Below, in pieces: positions 8,510 through 16,745 of a stretch of 44,808 nucleotides of DNA. The stretch is from assembly GCA_028280605.1 (NCBI GenBank), contig JANQLL010000229.1, positions 1 to 44,808 on the forward strand. The letters are read 5' to 3'. This DNA comes from Candidatus Gastranaerophilales bacterium (GTDB lineage: Bacteria; Cyanobacteriota; Vampirovibrionia; Gastranaerophilales; JANQFW01). The stretch's first letter is position 1, and every line of letters begins with the position of its first letter. Position numbers and translations under genes: made by a program. The notes under the pieces were generated by a model. It was not told the origin of the DNA. It made no database searches and worked only from the letters and a program-made list of their open reading frames with translations.

Positions 8510-9319
8510 TTACCTGTTCATCAACACTTGTATAGCTAAATTAGTTTCTTCAACGAAGTATTTTCGGACATACTCAAGATTCAGCAGGCTAAAATTCCCG
8601 TCATTCGGTATAATAACAGAACTAAACTCCTCTGTAAGTTCGTCTCTAATTTCCTGAATATCTTTTCTGTTATGAACGCCATTAACTAATAATAAAGGTA
8701 CTACTAAAATATTATCACCTTTTATTTGCTCCCTTACAAGATTTTTTCTATAAGGATAAGCTCCCTCTATTGTATAGAAAAGATTCGTAGGATTTAGCAT
8801 CTTTAAATAATCAAGTAAGTATGTATAAACCTGATGCCCAGGATTTTCTAAATTAGGTGCTCCATGTGCTAAAAAAACTATGCTGTCAGGGCAGTACTCG
8901 CTTCTTAATTGTTCATTTAACTCTGTTAATAATAAATTCACCTTTTTTGTTCTTGCAAAAAGAGGCAAACTTACTTCATACCTATTAGAGATATGCCTGA
9001 AGCTATCTACAATTCTCAATAAGTACAAATGTTCTTCTGTTGGAAATATATTTACTGAAGATACAACAACTTTTCTATATCCCATCCTATCGAGATTAGC
9101 AAGCTGTTCTGCCAACGTAAGATAATAATTACCCTTGGCTTCCTGTTTTTTCAAAACGGTTTTCGATGAAACTGCCAGTCTTAACTCTGTATTTTCAGGT
9201 AATTTCGCCTTTGATTCTTCCATCAATGATAAATACTGGTTCATTGCCTCATCATTAGAAGAGCCAAACACAGAGAAAACAACTGCTAAGTCTTTATCAT
9301 AATGTCTCATTCTTTTCAT
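8510..9319 (-). CDS. cbiK: Anaerobic sirohydrochlorin cobaltochelatase CbiK
   Basis: CbiK inserts Co(II) into sirohydrochlorin without ATP. The 269-residue two-domain chelatase aligns by eye along its length with Salmonella CbiK. The metal-binding residues are present: His152 in VFLAHGAPN, Glu185 in YTIEGAYPY and His216 in LLVNGVHNRKDI, corresponding to H145, E184 and H207. No signal peptide is present. The start is supported by AGAGGAT 9 nt upstream; a second Met at position 4 is possible. It links the hem cluster across the divergent promoter (which can make sirohydrochlorin) to the cbi genes. Confidence 0.88.
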   Translation of the reverse strand: MKRMRHYDKDLAVVFSVFGSSNDEAMNQYLSLMEESKAKLPENTELRLAVSSKTVLKKQEAKGNYYLTLAEQLANLDRMGYRKVVVSSVNIFPTEEHLYLLRIVDSFRHISNRYEVSLPLFARTKKVNLLLTELNEQLRSEYCPDSIVFLAHGAPNLENPGHQVYTYLLDYLKMLNPTNLFYTIEGAYPYRKNLVREQIKGDNILVVPLLLVNGVHNRKDIQEIRDELTEEFSSVIIPNDGNFSLLNLEYVRKYFVEETNLAIQVLMNR

Positions 9320-9349
9320 TTATGCATATCCTCTTCGATCTACTTTTAT

Positions 9350-10294
9350 TTATATAATATATAATATCATTAAAATTATTATAAAAAATAACAAAATAAC
9401 CTTTTCCAACATTGAGTGTATTTTTATAAAATCCAAAGCCGCATTTTTGTAATTATCAGTTTTAGCTTTTCCTATTTCAGCTTTTTTAACTTCCAAATTC
9501 CCATAATAAAATACACCACCAAGTTTAACCCCAACACCATGTGCAGCTGCCGCGACAGGATAACCGGCATTAGGGCTAGAGCTATACCTCGGTGCATCTT
9601 TGAAAATCAACCGCCAGGAAACTTTATTTCCGGCTAAAAGCCATATCAATAACGCTGTAATTCGAGCGGGTATAAAGTTTAAAATATCGTCTAAAATTGC
9701 CGAAGCCTTACCAAATCGGTAATATCGTTTATTTTTATAGCCTACCATCGAATCAAGTGTTTGAACTGTCTTATATAACATGATCCCGGGAAATCCAAAT
9801 AGAACTAAATAAAATAATGGAGCAATGAAGCCATCTGATAAATTCTCGGAGTGGGTTTCAATCAAAGAGCCATAAACCTGATTATTATCTAAATCTTTCG
9901 TGTTCCTTGTCACTAAAAGAGATAAATTGTTTCGCTTATCTGATTCATTAGCATAAATTACCTTATTAATATGTATTTTCAAACATTTACTTGCCAGGCC
10001 TGTTGAAGCAAGTACCCCTAAAGTAAATACAAAAATTAACTTAGGAATTCCTAATAAGGCAAATAATTTTGGTAAAACAAATTGCAGCAATAGAACTAAA
10101 GCTACAACAATTAATAAAAGAGAAGCTAATAAAACAACTCCCTGTATCACAGTGTTTTTATATGCTTTTCGCTCAAAAAAATTGATATAACCGCCTATAA
10201 ATTCAACAGGATGCTTTATAGGAAACTCTCCAATTATTATATCGATAATTAAGGCTATTAAAACTATATATATCCAATAATCACCGAATATCAT
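9350..10294 (-). CDS. cbiB: Adenosylcobinamide-phosphate synthase CbiB
   Basis: CbiB is an integral membrane enzyme that attaches aminopropanol phosphate to adenosylcobyric acid. The 314-residue product has several hydrophobic segments (about 7-22, 55-75, 80-100, 158-180 and 295-313). It has the family sequence KHPVEFIGGYINFFE near the start, NLSDGFIAPLFYLVLFG in the middle, and PNAGYPVAAAAHGVGVKLGG near 240-260. Its ATG overlaps the stop of cbiP by 4 nt. The aminopropanol phosphate substrate would come from CobD, encoded two genes upstream. Confidence 0.92.
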   Translation of the reverse strand: MIFGDYWIYIVLIALIIDIIIGEFPIKHPVEFIGGYINFFERKAYKNTVIQGVVLLASLLLIVVALVLLLQFVLPKLFALLGIPKLIFVFTLGVLASTGLASKCLKIHINKVIYANESDKRNNLSLLVTRNTKDLDNNQVYGSLIETHSENLSDGFIAPLFYLVLFGFPGIMLYKTVQTLDSMVGYKNKRYYRFGKASAILDDILNFIPARITALLIWLLAGNKVSWRLIFKDAPRYSSSPNAGYPVAAAAHGVGVKLGGVFYYGNLEVKKAEIGKAKTDNYKNAALDFIKIHSMLEKVILLFFIIILMILYII

Positions 10295-11688
10295 CGTAAC
10301 ATCCTATCCCAATCAATTATATCAACTAATACCTCTGCCACTTCATCTTGCTTTTGACGTTTCCACTCTTTAAAGCTCCAATTCAAACTACGCTTAACAC
10401 TTGTCTCTGTAATCCACCAATTTCTAAACTCATCATTATGGAAAACCCCATGCACTATCGACCCTTTAACACATTCAGAGTCGAAAAATATCGGATACTT
10501 GTCAGATACACCCGTGTGCATCTCAAATCCGTGAGCATTTATATTTTCAAATAATTTATAATCTTGCCTTTTAAGTATTTTATTGTCCTTAAATTCCACC
10601 TGTGCAGGTATAAAACCTAGCCCTGATTCAGTGCCGGGTTTAGCACTGCGGCTTTCAGAGCCAAGCGGATCATCTAATTTTGTATGCAGCATTTGATATC
10701 CGCCACATATTCCATAAATCTTAGCGGTGGTAGATTTTAACGTATCTGCCAAGCCTGTGCTTTTTAGCCATTTTAAATCATCCATTACAGCTCTTGAGCC
10801 AGGAAGTATAACTTTATCGAAAACATCGAGATTAGCATTTTGTGTTATAAAAGATACTTGCACATCCGGAGAATGAACCAAAGGTTCAACATCGTTAATA
10901 TTGCTAGCCCTTGGATATTTAATCACACCAACTTGTAAAGGGTCTTTATTTTTCTGTTCATAACTTTTCATTTCAGATAAAGAATCTTCACTATCAATCC
11001 CATATTGAATATTTGGAACTACACCGAGAACAGGTATGCCCCATTCTTCAATAATTTTTACGCCTTCTTTAAATAAAGAAATGTCACCTCTAAAATTATT
11101 TATAATAACTCCCTTAAAGCGACTTTTTTCGTTGTCTGACATAAGCTGATAAGAACCTAGTATTGAGGCAAAAATACCTCCATTCTCTATATTAGCAACT
11201 AACACGCTATCAACATCATTTTTTTCCATCATATGCTGATTAGCGAGGTCCTTATACTTCAAGTTTAACTCAAATCCTGAACCTGCACCTTCAAGTATTA
11301 TCTTGTCATATTTAATTTTCAAATTATAAAAAGCTTCATCAACTTGAACTTTTAGGCTATCAATATCCTTATAATAACTTTTAGGTTTAGTTATTACAGT
11401 TGGTATACCTCTTACTACTACCTGAGAACGACCCTCTCCCAAAGGCTTTAAAAGTACCGGATTCATATCGGCTACGGGTTCTATTCCCATTAAATCTGCC
11501 TGAGAGGCCTGAGCAATAGATATCTCCTTGTTTTTCTCACAAACTACTGCATAGTTTGACATATTCTGACCTTTGAAAGGACAGGTGTTAATATTAAATA
11601 TTTCTTTTAAAATTTTACCTACAAATCCAGCAATAAAAGTTTTTCCGGCATTTGACTGGGTTCCGATAAATAATAAATGATTGCTCAT
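10291..11688 (-). CDS. cbiP: Adenosylcobyric acid synthase CbiP
   Basis: CbiP performs four glutamine-dependent amidations of adenosylcobyrinic acid diamide. The 465-residue protein has an N-terminal P-loop-like FIGTQSNAGKTFIAG, then NPVLLKPLGEGRSQVVVRG, LEGAGSGFELNL, NGGIFASILGSYQL and a C-terminal amidotransferase domain. That domain has VILPGSRAVMDDL, the nucleophile in YGICGGYQML and a histidine in SIVHGVFHNDEFR. It overlaps cobD by 4 nt and cbiB by 4 nt. CbiP normally needs an adenosylated substrate, so a corrinoid adenosyltransferase must be encoded elsewhere. Confidence 0.94.
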   Translation of the reverse strand: MSNHLLFIGTQSNAGKTFIAGFVGKILKEIFNINTCPFKGQNMSNYAVVCEKNKEISIAQASQADLMGIEPVADMNPVLLKPLGEGRSQVVVRGIPTVITKPKSYYKDIDSLKVQVDEAFYNLKIKYDKIILEGAGSGFELNLKYKDLANQHMMEKNDVDSVLVANIENGGIFASILGSYQLMSDNEKSRFKGVIINNFRGDISLFKEGVKIIEEWGIPVLGVVPNIQYGIDSEDSLSEMKSYEQKNKDPLQVGVIKYPRASNINDVEPLVHSPDVQVSFITQNANLDVFDKVILPGSRAVMDDLKWLKSTGLADTLKSTTAKIYGICGGYQMLHTKLDDPLGSESRSAKPGTESGLGFIPAQVEFKDNKILKRQDYKLFENINAHGFEMHTGVSDKYPIFFDSECVKGSIVHGVFHNDEFRNWWITETSVKRSLNWSFKEWKRQKQDEVAEVLVDIIDWDRMLR

Positions 11689-12755
11689 CCTATATCCTTT
11701 ATGGCATTGATTAAGGGTATATTTTGTTCAGGTAATCTCAAGCCTACTCTGAATGAATACTCAGGACAGGTATAAAAATCAGCGGTAGGTCTAACAAATA
11801 TTTTATATTTATTAAGTAAATAGTTTCTAAAATCTTTTCCTCCAACTGCATTTATTGCATCAGCATTAATAATCAAAGTATGGTAAGAAGTTACAGACCC
11901 CTCAAAACCACTAATATTCTTTGATGAACTAACAACTTGCCATAAATCAGAATTAACCAGATTTATCCATTGGTGAGTGGCTTGCTTTATCTTGTTAAAC
12001 TTTGGAATCATATTTACATAAAACCAGCTTTCATAGGCTGAAATATTCCAAGGCGACAAAAGAATTGATAAAAATTCCATTAAATTGCTACTACTTAAGA
12101 CCAACCCTAATCGAACTCCTGCAGAACCGAAAAATTTAGTCAAAGAGTGTATTATAAAAACATTTTTATACTTGTTCACAAGCTCGTACATTGATGGCTT
12201 TGAAGTAAAATCAATAAAACTTTCGTCTAATAACACTGTAGTATCTTCATTTAAAAGAGCTTGAAGCTCAAGTTTAATATCATGATAAAACCCATAGGGC
12301 GTATTGGGGTTAACAATTACTACAATCTCTCCAAATATTTGTTCCGAGTTATCAATAAATTCTTCAAAGCTAATATTTACACTTTCAAAGCCGTTTAAAT
12401 CATTGTATTTATTGTATTCACTATAAGTTGAACCAACGAGAAATACTTTTTTTCTTTTATAACCGTGCAGCAACAAAAGATGAAAAAGTGAAGATATACC
12501 TTCATTAGCACCATGGCACAATACAAAGTGCTCATCATTAAATTTTAAATATTCTGTTATTACTTTTCTTAATTCAGAATAAGTAGAATCCGGGTATTCT
12601 ATATTTTCCTGAGGCGAATATAGCAAGTTATCAGGACTAAACTCGGTGGCTTTCCAGTTGATGGAAGTAGAGTAATCGCTCACACTATGCCAATCAATAC
12701 CTTGTTCAACAGATGCCTTTCTGTAACCGCCACCGTGTTTGTATCTATTGCGCAC
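11685..12755 (-). CDS. cobD: PLP-dependent threonine-phosphate decarboxylase CobD
   Basis: CobD decarboxylates L-threonine phosphate to aminopropanol phosphate for CbiB. This 356-residue fold-type I PLP enzyme has the N-terminal HGGGYRKAS, the DYSTSINW segment typical of CobD, the VNPNTPYGFYH motif, LLDESFIDF (PLP-binding Asp) and the Schiff-base Lys207 in HSLTKFFGSAGVRLGL. Histidinol-phosphate aminotransferase (HisC) is the close alternative. The operon context and N-terminus favour CobD. The start is GTG with only a weak upstream purine run. It overlaps the preceding kinase gene by 11 nt, so coupling is likely. Confidence 0.86.
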   Translation of the reverse strand: MRNRYKHGGGYRKASVEQGIDWHSVSDYSTSINWKATEFSPDNLLYSPQENIEYPDSTYSELRKVITEYLKFNDEHFVLCHGANEGISSLFHLLLLHGYKRKKVFLVGSTYSEYNKYNDLNGFESVNISFEEFIDNSEQIFGEIVVIVNPNTPYGFYHDIKLELQALLNEDTTVLLDESFIDFTSKPSMYELVNKYKNVFIIHSLTKFFGSAGVRLGLVLSSSNLMEFLSILLSPWNISAYESWFYVNMIPKFNKIKQATHQWINLVNSDLWQVVSSSKNISGFEGSVTSYHTLIINADAINAVGGKDFRNYLLNKYKIFVRPTADFYTCPEYSFRVGLRLPEQNIPLINAIKDIG

Positions 12756-13404
12756 TATATTTTTCTCTATAATTATTAATCAATCTTAATGCCTTATTAT
12801 ATCTTACTTTTAATGAATCTGTTTCAAAATTATTTTTTTTCCTAACAGAATAATACTCTTTATATCTATCTTCTACATTTTCTTGCAAGAGGTCAAAATC
12901 AATCATATCATGGTTTTTAAAATATTCTTGCAAAAACAATTCAAGCTCATGAGGAAAATCATTATAAATTCCGATTGTTGCAGAAGCAATATCAGAATAA
13001 ATATTTTCTCTTTTTTTAGACAAACCCCAGTCAATGAGATAAATTTTTTCAAGATTTGGGGTTGCCAAGATATTATCTAAAAAAATATCCTCGTGAGTAA
13101 TGAAAAATTGATTTTCTTCAAATGAAATTTTGTGCAATTGCTGCAAAAAAGAAACTAATTTTTTAGTAATAATTGCTATTTGCTTACTATCAATACTATT
13201 TAACTTATCAGCTCCATCTATGTAGTCCATTGATAATGAATAATCCGACTCTTTTTGTGGATTAATATTCATCAGACAGCTATTGGCAAGAAAATTTAGC
13301 GCAAAAAATTCATTATTATTGTAAGAGCGTTCGTCATACGTTTTAAAAATTCTTATTTGCTTTTCATAATATTCGACTTTTGCGTGTTTTCCTTGAATCA
13401 GCAT
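12745..13404 (-). CDS. APH/protein-kinase-fold small-molecule kinase, candidate threonine kinase
   Basis: The 219-residue protein shows a compact kinase core: a possible ATP-binding Lys21 in IRIFKTY, a helix-C-like Glu32 in NNNEFFALNFL, the catalytic loop His104-Glu-Asp106 followed by Asn111, and a metal-binding Asp125 in LIDWGLS. This is the layout of aminoglycoside/choline-type phosphotransferases. It is the first gene of the cob operon and overlaps cobD by 11 nt. CobD needs L-threonine phosphate, and the usual threonine kinase (PduX, a GHMP kinase) is not seen here. A role as a non-orthologous threonine kinase is inference from context. The start has only a weak ribosome-binding site. Confidence 0.75.
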   Translation of the reverse strand: MLIQGKHAKVEYYEKQIRIFKTYDERSYNNNEFFALNFLANSCLMNINPQKESDYSLSMDYIDGADKLNSIDSKQIAIITKKLVSFLQQLHKISFEENQFFITHEDIFLDNILATPNLEKIYLIDWGLSKKRENIYSDIASATIGIYNDFPHELELFLQEYFKNHDMIDFDLLQENVEDRYKEYYSVRKKNNFETDSLKVRYNKALRLINNYREKYSAQ

Positions 13405-13459
13405 AAATTTTATTATTATTTCTTCTTAAGACAACTACACTTCTCTTAAAAACTTTTTA

Positions 13460-13486
13460 TCACCTACTTAATTTAAGTTAGGTAAT
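13460..13486. promoter_or_regulatory. Palindrome in the divergent cob/hem intergenic region
   Basis: The 181-nt gap between the kinase gene (minus) and the first hem-side gene (plus) contains an imperfect inverted repeat. ACCTA-CTTAA on the left pairs with TTAAG-TTAGGT on the right, with one bulged base. It is centred near 13473, about 69 nt from the cob start codon and 112 nt from the plus-strand start. It could be an operator shared by both operons or an RNA hairpin in the cob leader. I cannot assign promoters with confidence. No complete cobalamin riboswitch is visible. Confidence 0.4.
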
Positions 13487-13585
13487 AAATATCACCGGCT
13501 TTTCCCAAAAGAGTATTTAAGATTATTTTCTGTGAACACTAATAAATAATACTATATATACAAACTTTAAGAAAGGACGTAAAAA

Positions 13586-13882
13586 ATGATTAAAAAAAGA
13601 ACTTTAAATTCTTTAGAAACAATAAAAATAAATTATGATATAGTTATAAATGCAACATCAGGTGCTGATATATTTGAGCAAGCACTTTCTTATAAAGTAA
13701 AAGGAGCTACTTTTTACTTATTTAGCGGCTTTGTCGGAGAGAAAAATAATCCAATAAAATTACTTAATGAAATTCATTACCGCCAAATAACTATGATAGG
13801 AGCATATGGTTGCACCAGAGAGCAGATTAAACAAGCAATAATAATATGGTTCAATAATTGTGGAAAATTTTTCAATAGATAA
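13586..13882 (+). pseudogene. Fragment of a zinc-type (MDR) dehydrogenase before hemA
   Basis: The 98-residue ORF resembles only the second half of the Rossmann domain of medium-chain dehydrogenases. INYDIVINATSGADIFEQAL and FYLFSGF are followed by LLNEIHYRQITMIGAYGCTR, which matches the IHYKELT..GSFG segment of sorbitol/threonine dehydrogenase-like proteins. The zinc-binding catalytic domain, the GxGxxG motif and the C-terminal end are absent. It still has a good ribosome-binding site (AAAGGA, 8 nt before ATG), and it overlaps hemA by 23 nt. It is therefore either a remnant still translated as a leader cistron or a small protein with a new role. Confidence 0.6.
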
Positions 13883-15128
13883 ATTAATAATGTTTGGGTT
13901 TGATTACAAAAAAAGCCCTATTGAAATAAGAGAAAAGGTTGCTTTTACTAATGATAACCTTGAGACTGCATATAAAAAATTGCTTTTTGACGCTAAATTA
14001 AAAGAATTTAGCGTACTATCCACCTGCAATAGAAGCGAAATATATGCGATTGTTGATGATGCTAAATCTGGCGAAGAATACTTAAAAGATTTTTATTCTG
14101 AGTTTTTTAATATTGAAAAAGAAAAATTAGCTGATTATATCTCGGTTAGAAGAGGCAAGAGTTGCGTTCAGCACATTTTTGAGGTAACGTGCGGATTTCA
14201 GTCTCTTGTATTTGGAGAAGATCAAATACTTGGACAAGTTAAAGACTGCTATTTAAAGTCATTAGAATACGACTCATCAGGTAAAATACTAAATAGGCTC
14301 TTTGTTGAGAGTATATCAACAGCAAAAAAAGTTAAAACCCAAACCGATATATGTAAAAATCTAGTATCAATTAGCTCTATAGGTATTAAATTACTTGAGA
14401 AAAACTTGGGATGTATAGCAGACAAAACTGCTTTACTTATTGGCGTAGGCAAAATGACTAGAATTGCTATTCAAAATCTGATTAGCAGACAAATCAGACA
14501 GATATATCTTGCAAACAGAACGCGCAAAAGAGCTGAAACGCTTGCTCAAGAATATAACGAAATAATTTGCGTAGACTTTAAAGACAGGTATAAATTCATT
14601 GAGAATGTCGATATAGTTATAAGCTCAACTGGCGCTTCCAATTATGTGTTGCAACTGAACAAATTTAAAGAAAGCTACAGAAACACTCCGTTATACGTTC
14701 TTGATATTGCAATGCCAAGAGATGTGGACCCTCAAATTGATACTATCCCCGGGGTAAAAATATATAAAATTGACGATCTGGAAAAAATAGCTGAAGAAAA
14801 TACTCAAAAAAGGCAATCAACAAAAAAAAAGGGGCTAAAAATTCTAAACCACGACGTAAGAAAATTTACAAACTGGGTAAATGAACTTAAGCTAATAAAT
14901 ATAATCATGTCAATTCAGGAAAACTCCAAGATAGTTATGGGAGAGGAGCTCGATACCCTAAAAGAAAAGCTTGATGGCATTGATGAAAAACAAATGGAAA
15001 TAATAGAAAAAGCCTTTTATAACTACGCTAAAATTTTTACTCATAAGCCAATAGCCGAATTAAAAGAATTTATTAAAGATAACCCAAGGTATGATGATTC
15101 AATTAACAAAGAACTAAAGGATAGTTAA
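13860..15128 (+). CDS. hemA: Glutamyl-tRNA reductase HemA
   Basis: HemA reduces glutamyl-tRNA to glutamate-1-semialdehyde with NADPH, the committed step of C5-pathway tetrapyrrole synthesis. The 422-residue protein has FGFDYKKSPIEIREKVAF at the N-terminus, the nucleophile Cys56 in LSTCNRSEIYA, FGEDQILGQVKD, the NADPH-binding LLIGVGKMTRIAIQNL (from ~195), LANRTRKRAETLA and a C-terminal dimerisation region. The assigned start is GTG. An in-frame ATG at 13890 exists but would leave almost nothing before the conserved FGFDYK, and neither start has a clear Shine-Dalgarno. Coupling to the upstream fragment may drive initiation. Confidence 0.93.
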   Translation: MENFSIDKLIMFGFDYKKSPIEIREKVAFTNDNLETAYKKLLFDAKLKEFSVLSTCNRSEIYAIVDDAKSGEEYLKDFYSEFFNIEKEKLADYISVRRGKSCVQHIFEVTCGFQSLVFGEDQILGQVKDCYLKSLEYDSSGKILNRLFVESISTAKKVKTQTDICKNLVSISSIGIKLLEKNLGCIADKTALLIGVGKMTRIAIQNLISRQIRQIYLANRTRKRAETLAQEYNEIICVDFKDRYKFIENVDIVISSTGASNYVLQLNKFKESYRNTPLYVLDIAMPRDVDPQIDTIPGVKIYKIDDLEKIAEENTQKRQSTKKKGLKILNHDVRKFTNWVNELKLINIIMSIQENSKIVMGEELDTLKEKLDGIDEKQMEIIEKAFYNYAKIFTHKPIAELKEFIKDNPRYDDSINKELKDS

Positions 15129-15130
15129 TA

Positions 15131-15778
15131 ATGACCAAATACTACCCTGCAATGATAAACATAGAAAATAAAAACTGCCTGGTCATTGGCGGGGGAAAAG
15201 TAGCTCTTCGTAAAATCAAGTCATTATTGGACTATAATGTCAACATAACAGTTATAAGCCCTAAATTATGTTCTGAACTTGAAGATATTCTATCTCAAAA
15301 TAAAATCAATTGGCTTAAAAAGAGCTACAACACAATCGATATTAAAGATTCAAATTTTATTTTTGTGGCAACTAATGATAAATCTGTTAACAAAATGGTG
15401 TATAAAGACGCTAAAAAGAAAAACATCTTGGTAAATGTTGTTGATAATTCTGATTTGTGCGATTTTATAATACCTTCCAAAGTTAAAAGAGGCGATTTGA
15501 CTATATCTATCTCTACTAATGGAAAAAGTCCGGCTCTTGCTAAGAAAATTAGGGAGGAGTTGGAAGAGAGGTTTGGAGATAGTTACAAGACATTTGTAAA
15601 CCTGCTTGGAGAAGTTAGAGAACTTGCCAGCGAGCGCATAAAAGACATAAAAACCCGAGAAGCTTTATATAAAAATCTTGTTTATTCTGATTATATCGAG
15701 CAACTAAACAATGATGATAAAAATCAGGTAAAAAAGCGAATGATAGAATTACTTGAAACATACAAGAAAGATTATTAG
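15131..15778 (+). CDS. Precorrin-2 dehydrogenase (siroheme synthase N-terminal domain)
   Basis: The 215-residue protein oxidises precorrin-2 to sirohydrochlorin with NAD+. It matches the N-terminal module of CysG and stand-alone Met8/SirC-type enzymes: YYPAMINIENKNCLVIGGGK with the nucleotide-binding GGGKVALRK, FVATNDKSVN, NVVDNSDLCDFIIPS and ISISTNGKSPALAKKIREEL. Ferrochelatase activity, as in Met8p, cannot be judged by eye. It starts 2 nt after hemA and ends just before hemC. Its product is the substrate of CbiK across the divergent promoter. Confidence 0.92.
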   Translation: MTKYYPAMINIENKNCLVIGGGKVALRKIKSLLDYNVNITVISPKLCSELEDILSQNKINWLKKSYNTIDIKDSNFIFVATNDKSVNKMVYKDAKKKNILVNVVDNSDLCDFIIPSKVKRGDLTISISTNGKSPALAKKIREELEERFGDSYKTFVNLLGEVRELASERIKDIKTREALYKNLVYSDYIEQLNNDDKNQVKKRMIELLETYKKDY

Positions 15779-15779
15779 A

Positions 15780-16745
15780 ATGAAAGCAAAGTTAACCGCA
15801 GGCACTAGAGGAAGCAAACTGGCTTTGGCTCAAACAAACTTGATAATTTCCAAGCTAAAAGAACTTTATCCGAGCCTAGAAATTGACATAAAAATTATTA
15901 AAACCACAGGCGATAAGATTCTAGACAGACAATTGAGTAAAATCGGAGGCAAAGGCTTATTTATTAAGGAGATAGAAGAAGCTTTAGAAGCAGCAGAGGT
16001 TGACTTTGCGGTGCATAGCTTAAAAGATGTGCCTCACACGCTGCAGGATAACTTTAAAATAGCAGCTATAACAAAAAGAGAAGATCCTAGAGATGTATTA
16101 ATTTGCAAGGGTCAATATAATATAAACACATTGCTGGCTGGTTCAAAAGTGGGTACAGGAAGTCTTAGACGGTCGATTCAAGTAAAACAAATCAGAAAAG
16201 GCTTAAATATACTGCCAATTAGGGGGAACATTCACACACGCATAAATAAAATGCAACACGACTATGACGCTATAATCCTTGCAGCAGCAGGGCTTAAAAG
16301 AGTAGGCTGGAACGGCGGCAATGACTGCGAGTTTTTGAAAGAAGTTTTTGAAAAAAATGTCAACAGTGATTTTAATATAAGCTACTTTGATTTAGAGAAT
16401 TTTATTCCGGCTGTTGGACAGGGAGCTCTTGCTATCGAGACAAGGAAAAAAGATTTTGAAACAATAAATTATATAAAACAGTTAAATCACGAGTCAGATG
16501 CGCTGGGCTTGCTTGCAGAAAGAGCTTTCTTAAAAGAAATTGACGGCGGATGTGAAATACCTGTAGGTGCGTATTGTTTTATTAGCGAAAATAAATTGAC
16601 AATTGACGGTTTTATTGGAGATGAAAAAGAAGAATTACTTTTTAGAGAAAAACTAACAGGAAATATTAACGATTATGAATCTTTAGGCAAAGATTTAGCA
16701 AAAATAGTTTTGGAAAAAATGAACAAATCAAAGGGATTAAACTAA
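15780..16745 (+). CDS. hemC: Porphobilinogen deaminase (hydroxymethylbilane synthase) HemC
   Basis: HemC condenses four porphobilinogen molecules into hydroxymethylbilane. The 321-residue protein has AGTRGSKLALAQTN, TTGDKILDRQLSKIGGKGLF, DFAVHSLKDVPHTL, GTGSLRRSIQVKQIR, LPIRGNIHTRINK and AVGQGALAIETR. Cys258 in EIDGGCEIPVGAYC is the dipyrromethane cofactor attachment site. I start it at the ATG at 15780, 1 nt after the previous stop, rather than at the upstream in-frame start at 15753. The 15780 start gives the normal N-terminus MKAKLTAGTRGS. Confidence 0.95.
   Translation: MKAKLTAGTRGSKLALAQTNLIISKLKELYPSLEIDIKIIKTTGDKILDRQLSKIGGKGLFIKEIEEALEAAEVDFAVHSLKDVPHTLQDNFKIAAITKREDPRDVLICKGQYNINTLLAGSKVGTGSLRRSIQVKQIRKGLNILPIRGNIHTRINKMQHDYDAIILAAAGLKRVGWNGGNDCEFLKEVFEKNVNSDFNISYFDLENFIPAVGQGALAIETRKKDFETINYIKQLNHESDALGLLAERAFLKEIDGGCEIPVGAYCFISENKLTIDGFIGDEKEELLFREKLTGNINDYESLGKDLAKIVLEKMNKSKGLN

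Noticed and set aside
13405..13585. Possible cobalamin riboswitch on the minus strand (GGGAA then GGTGAT)
   Set aside because: The downstream conserved elements, including GCCACTG and the terminal box, are absent, and the space before the start codon is short. Kept only as a note in the findings.
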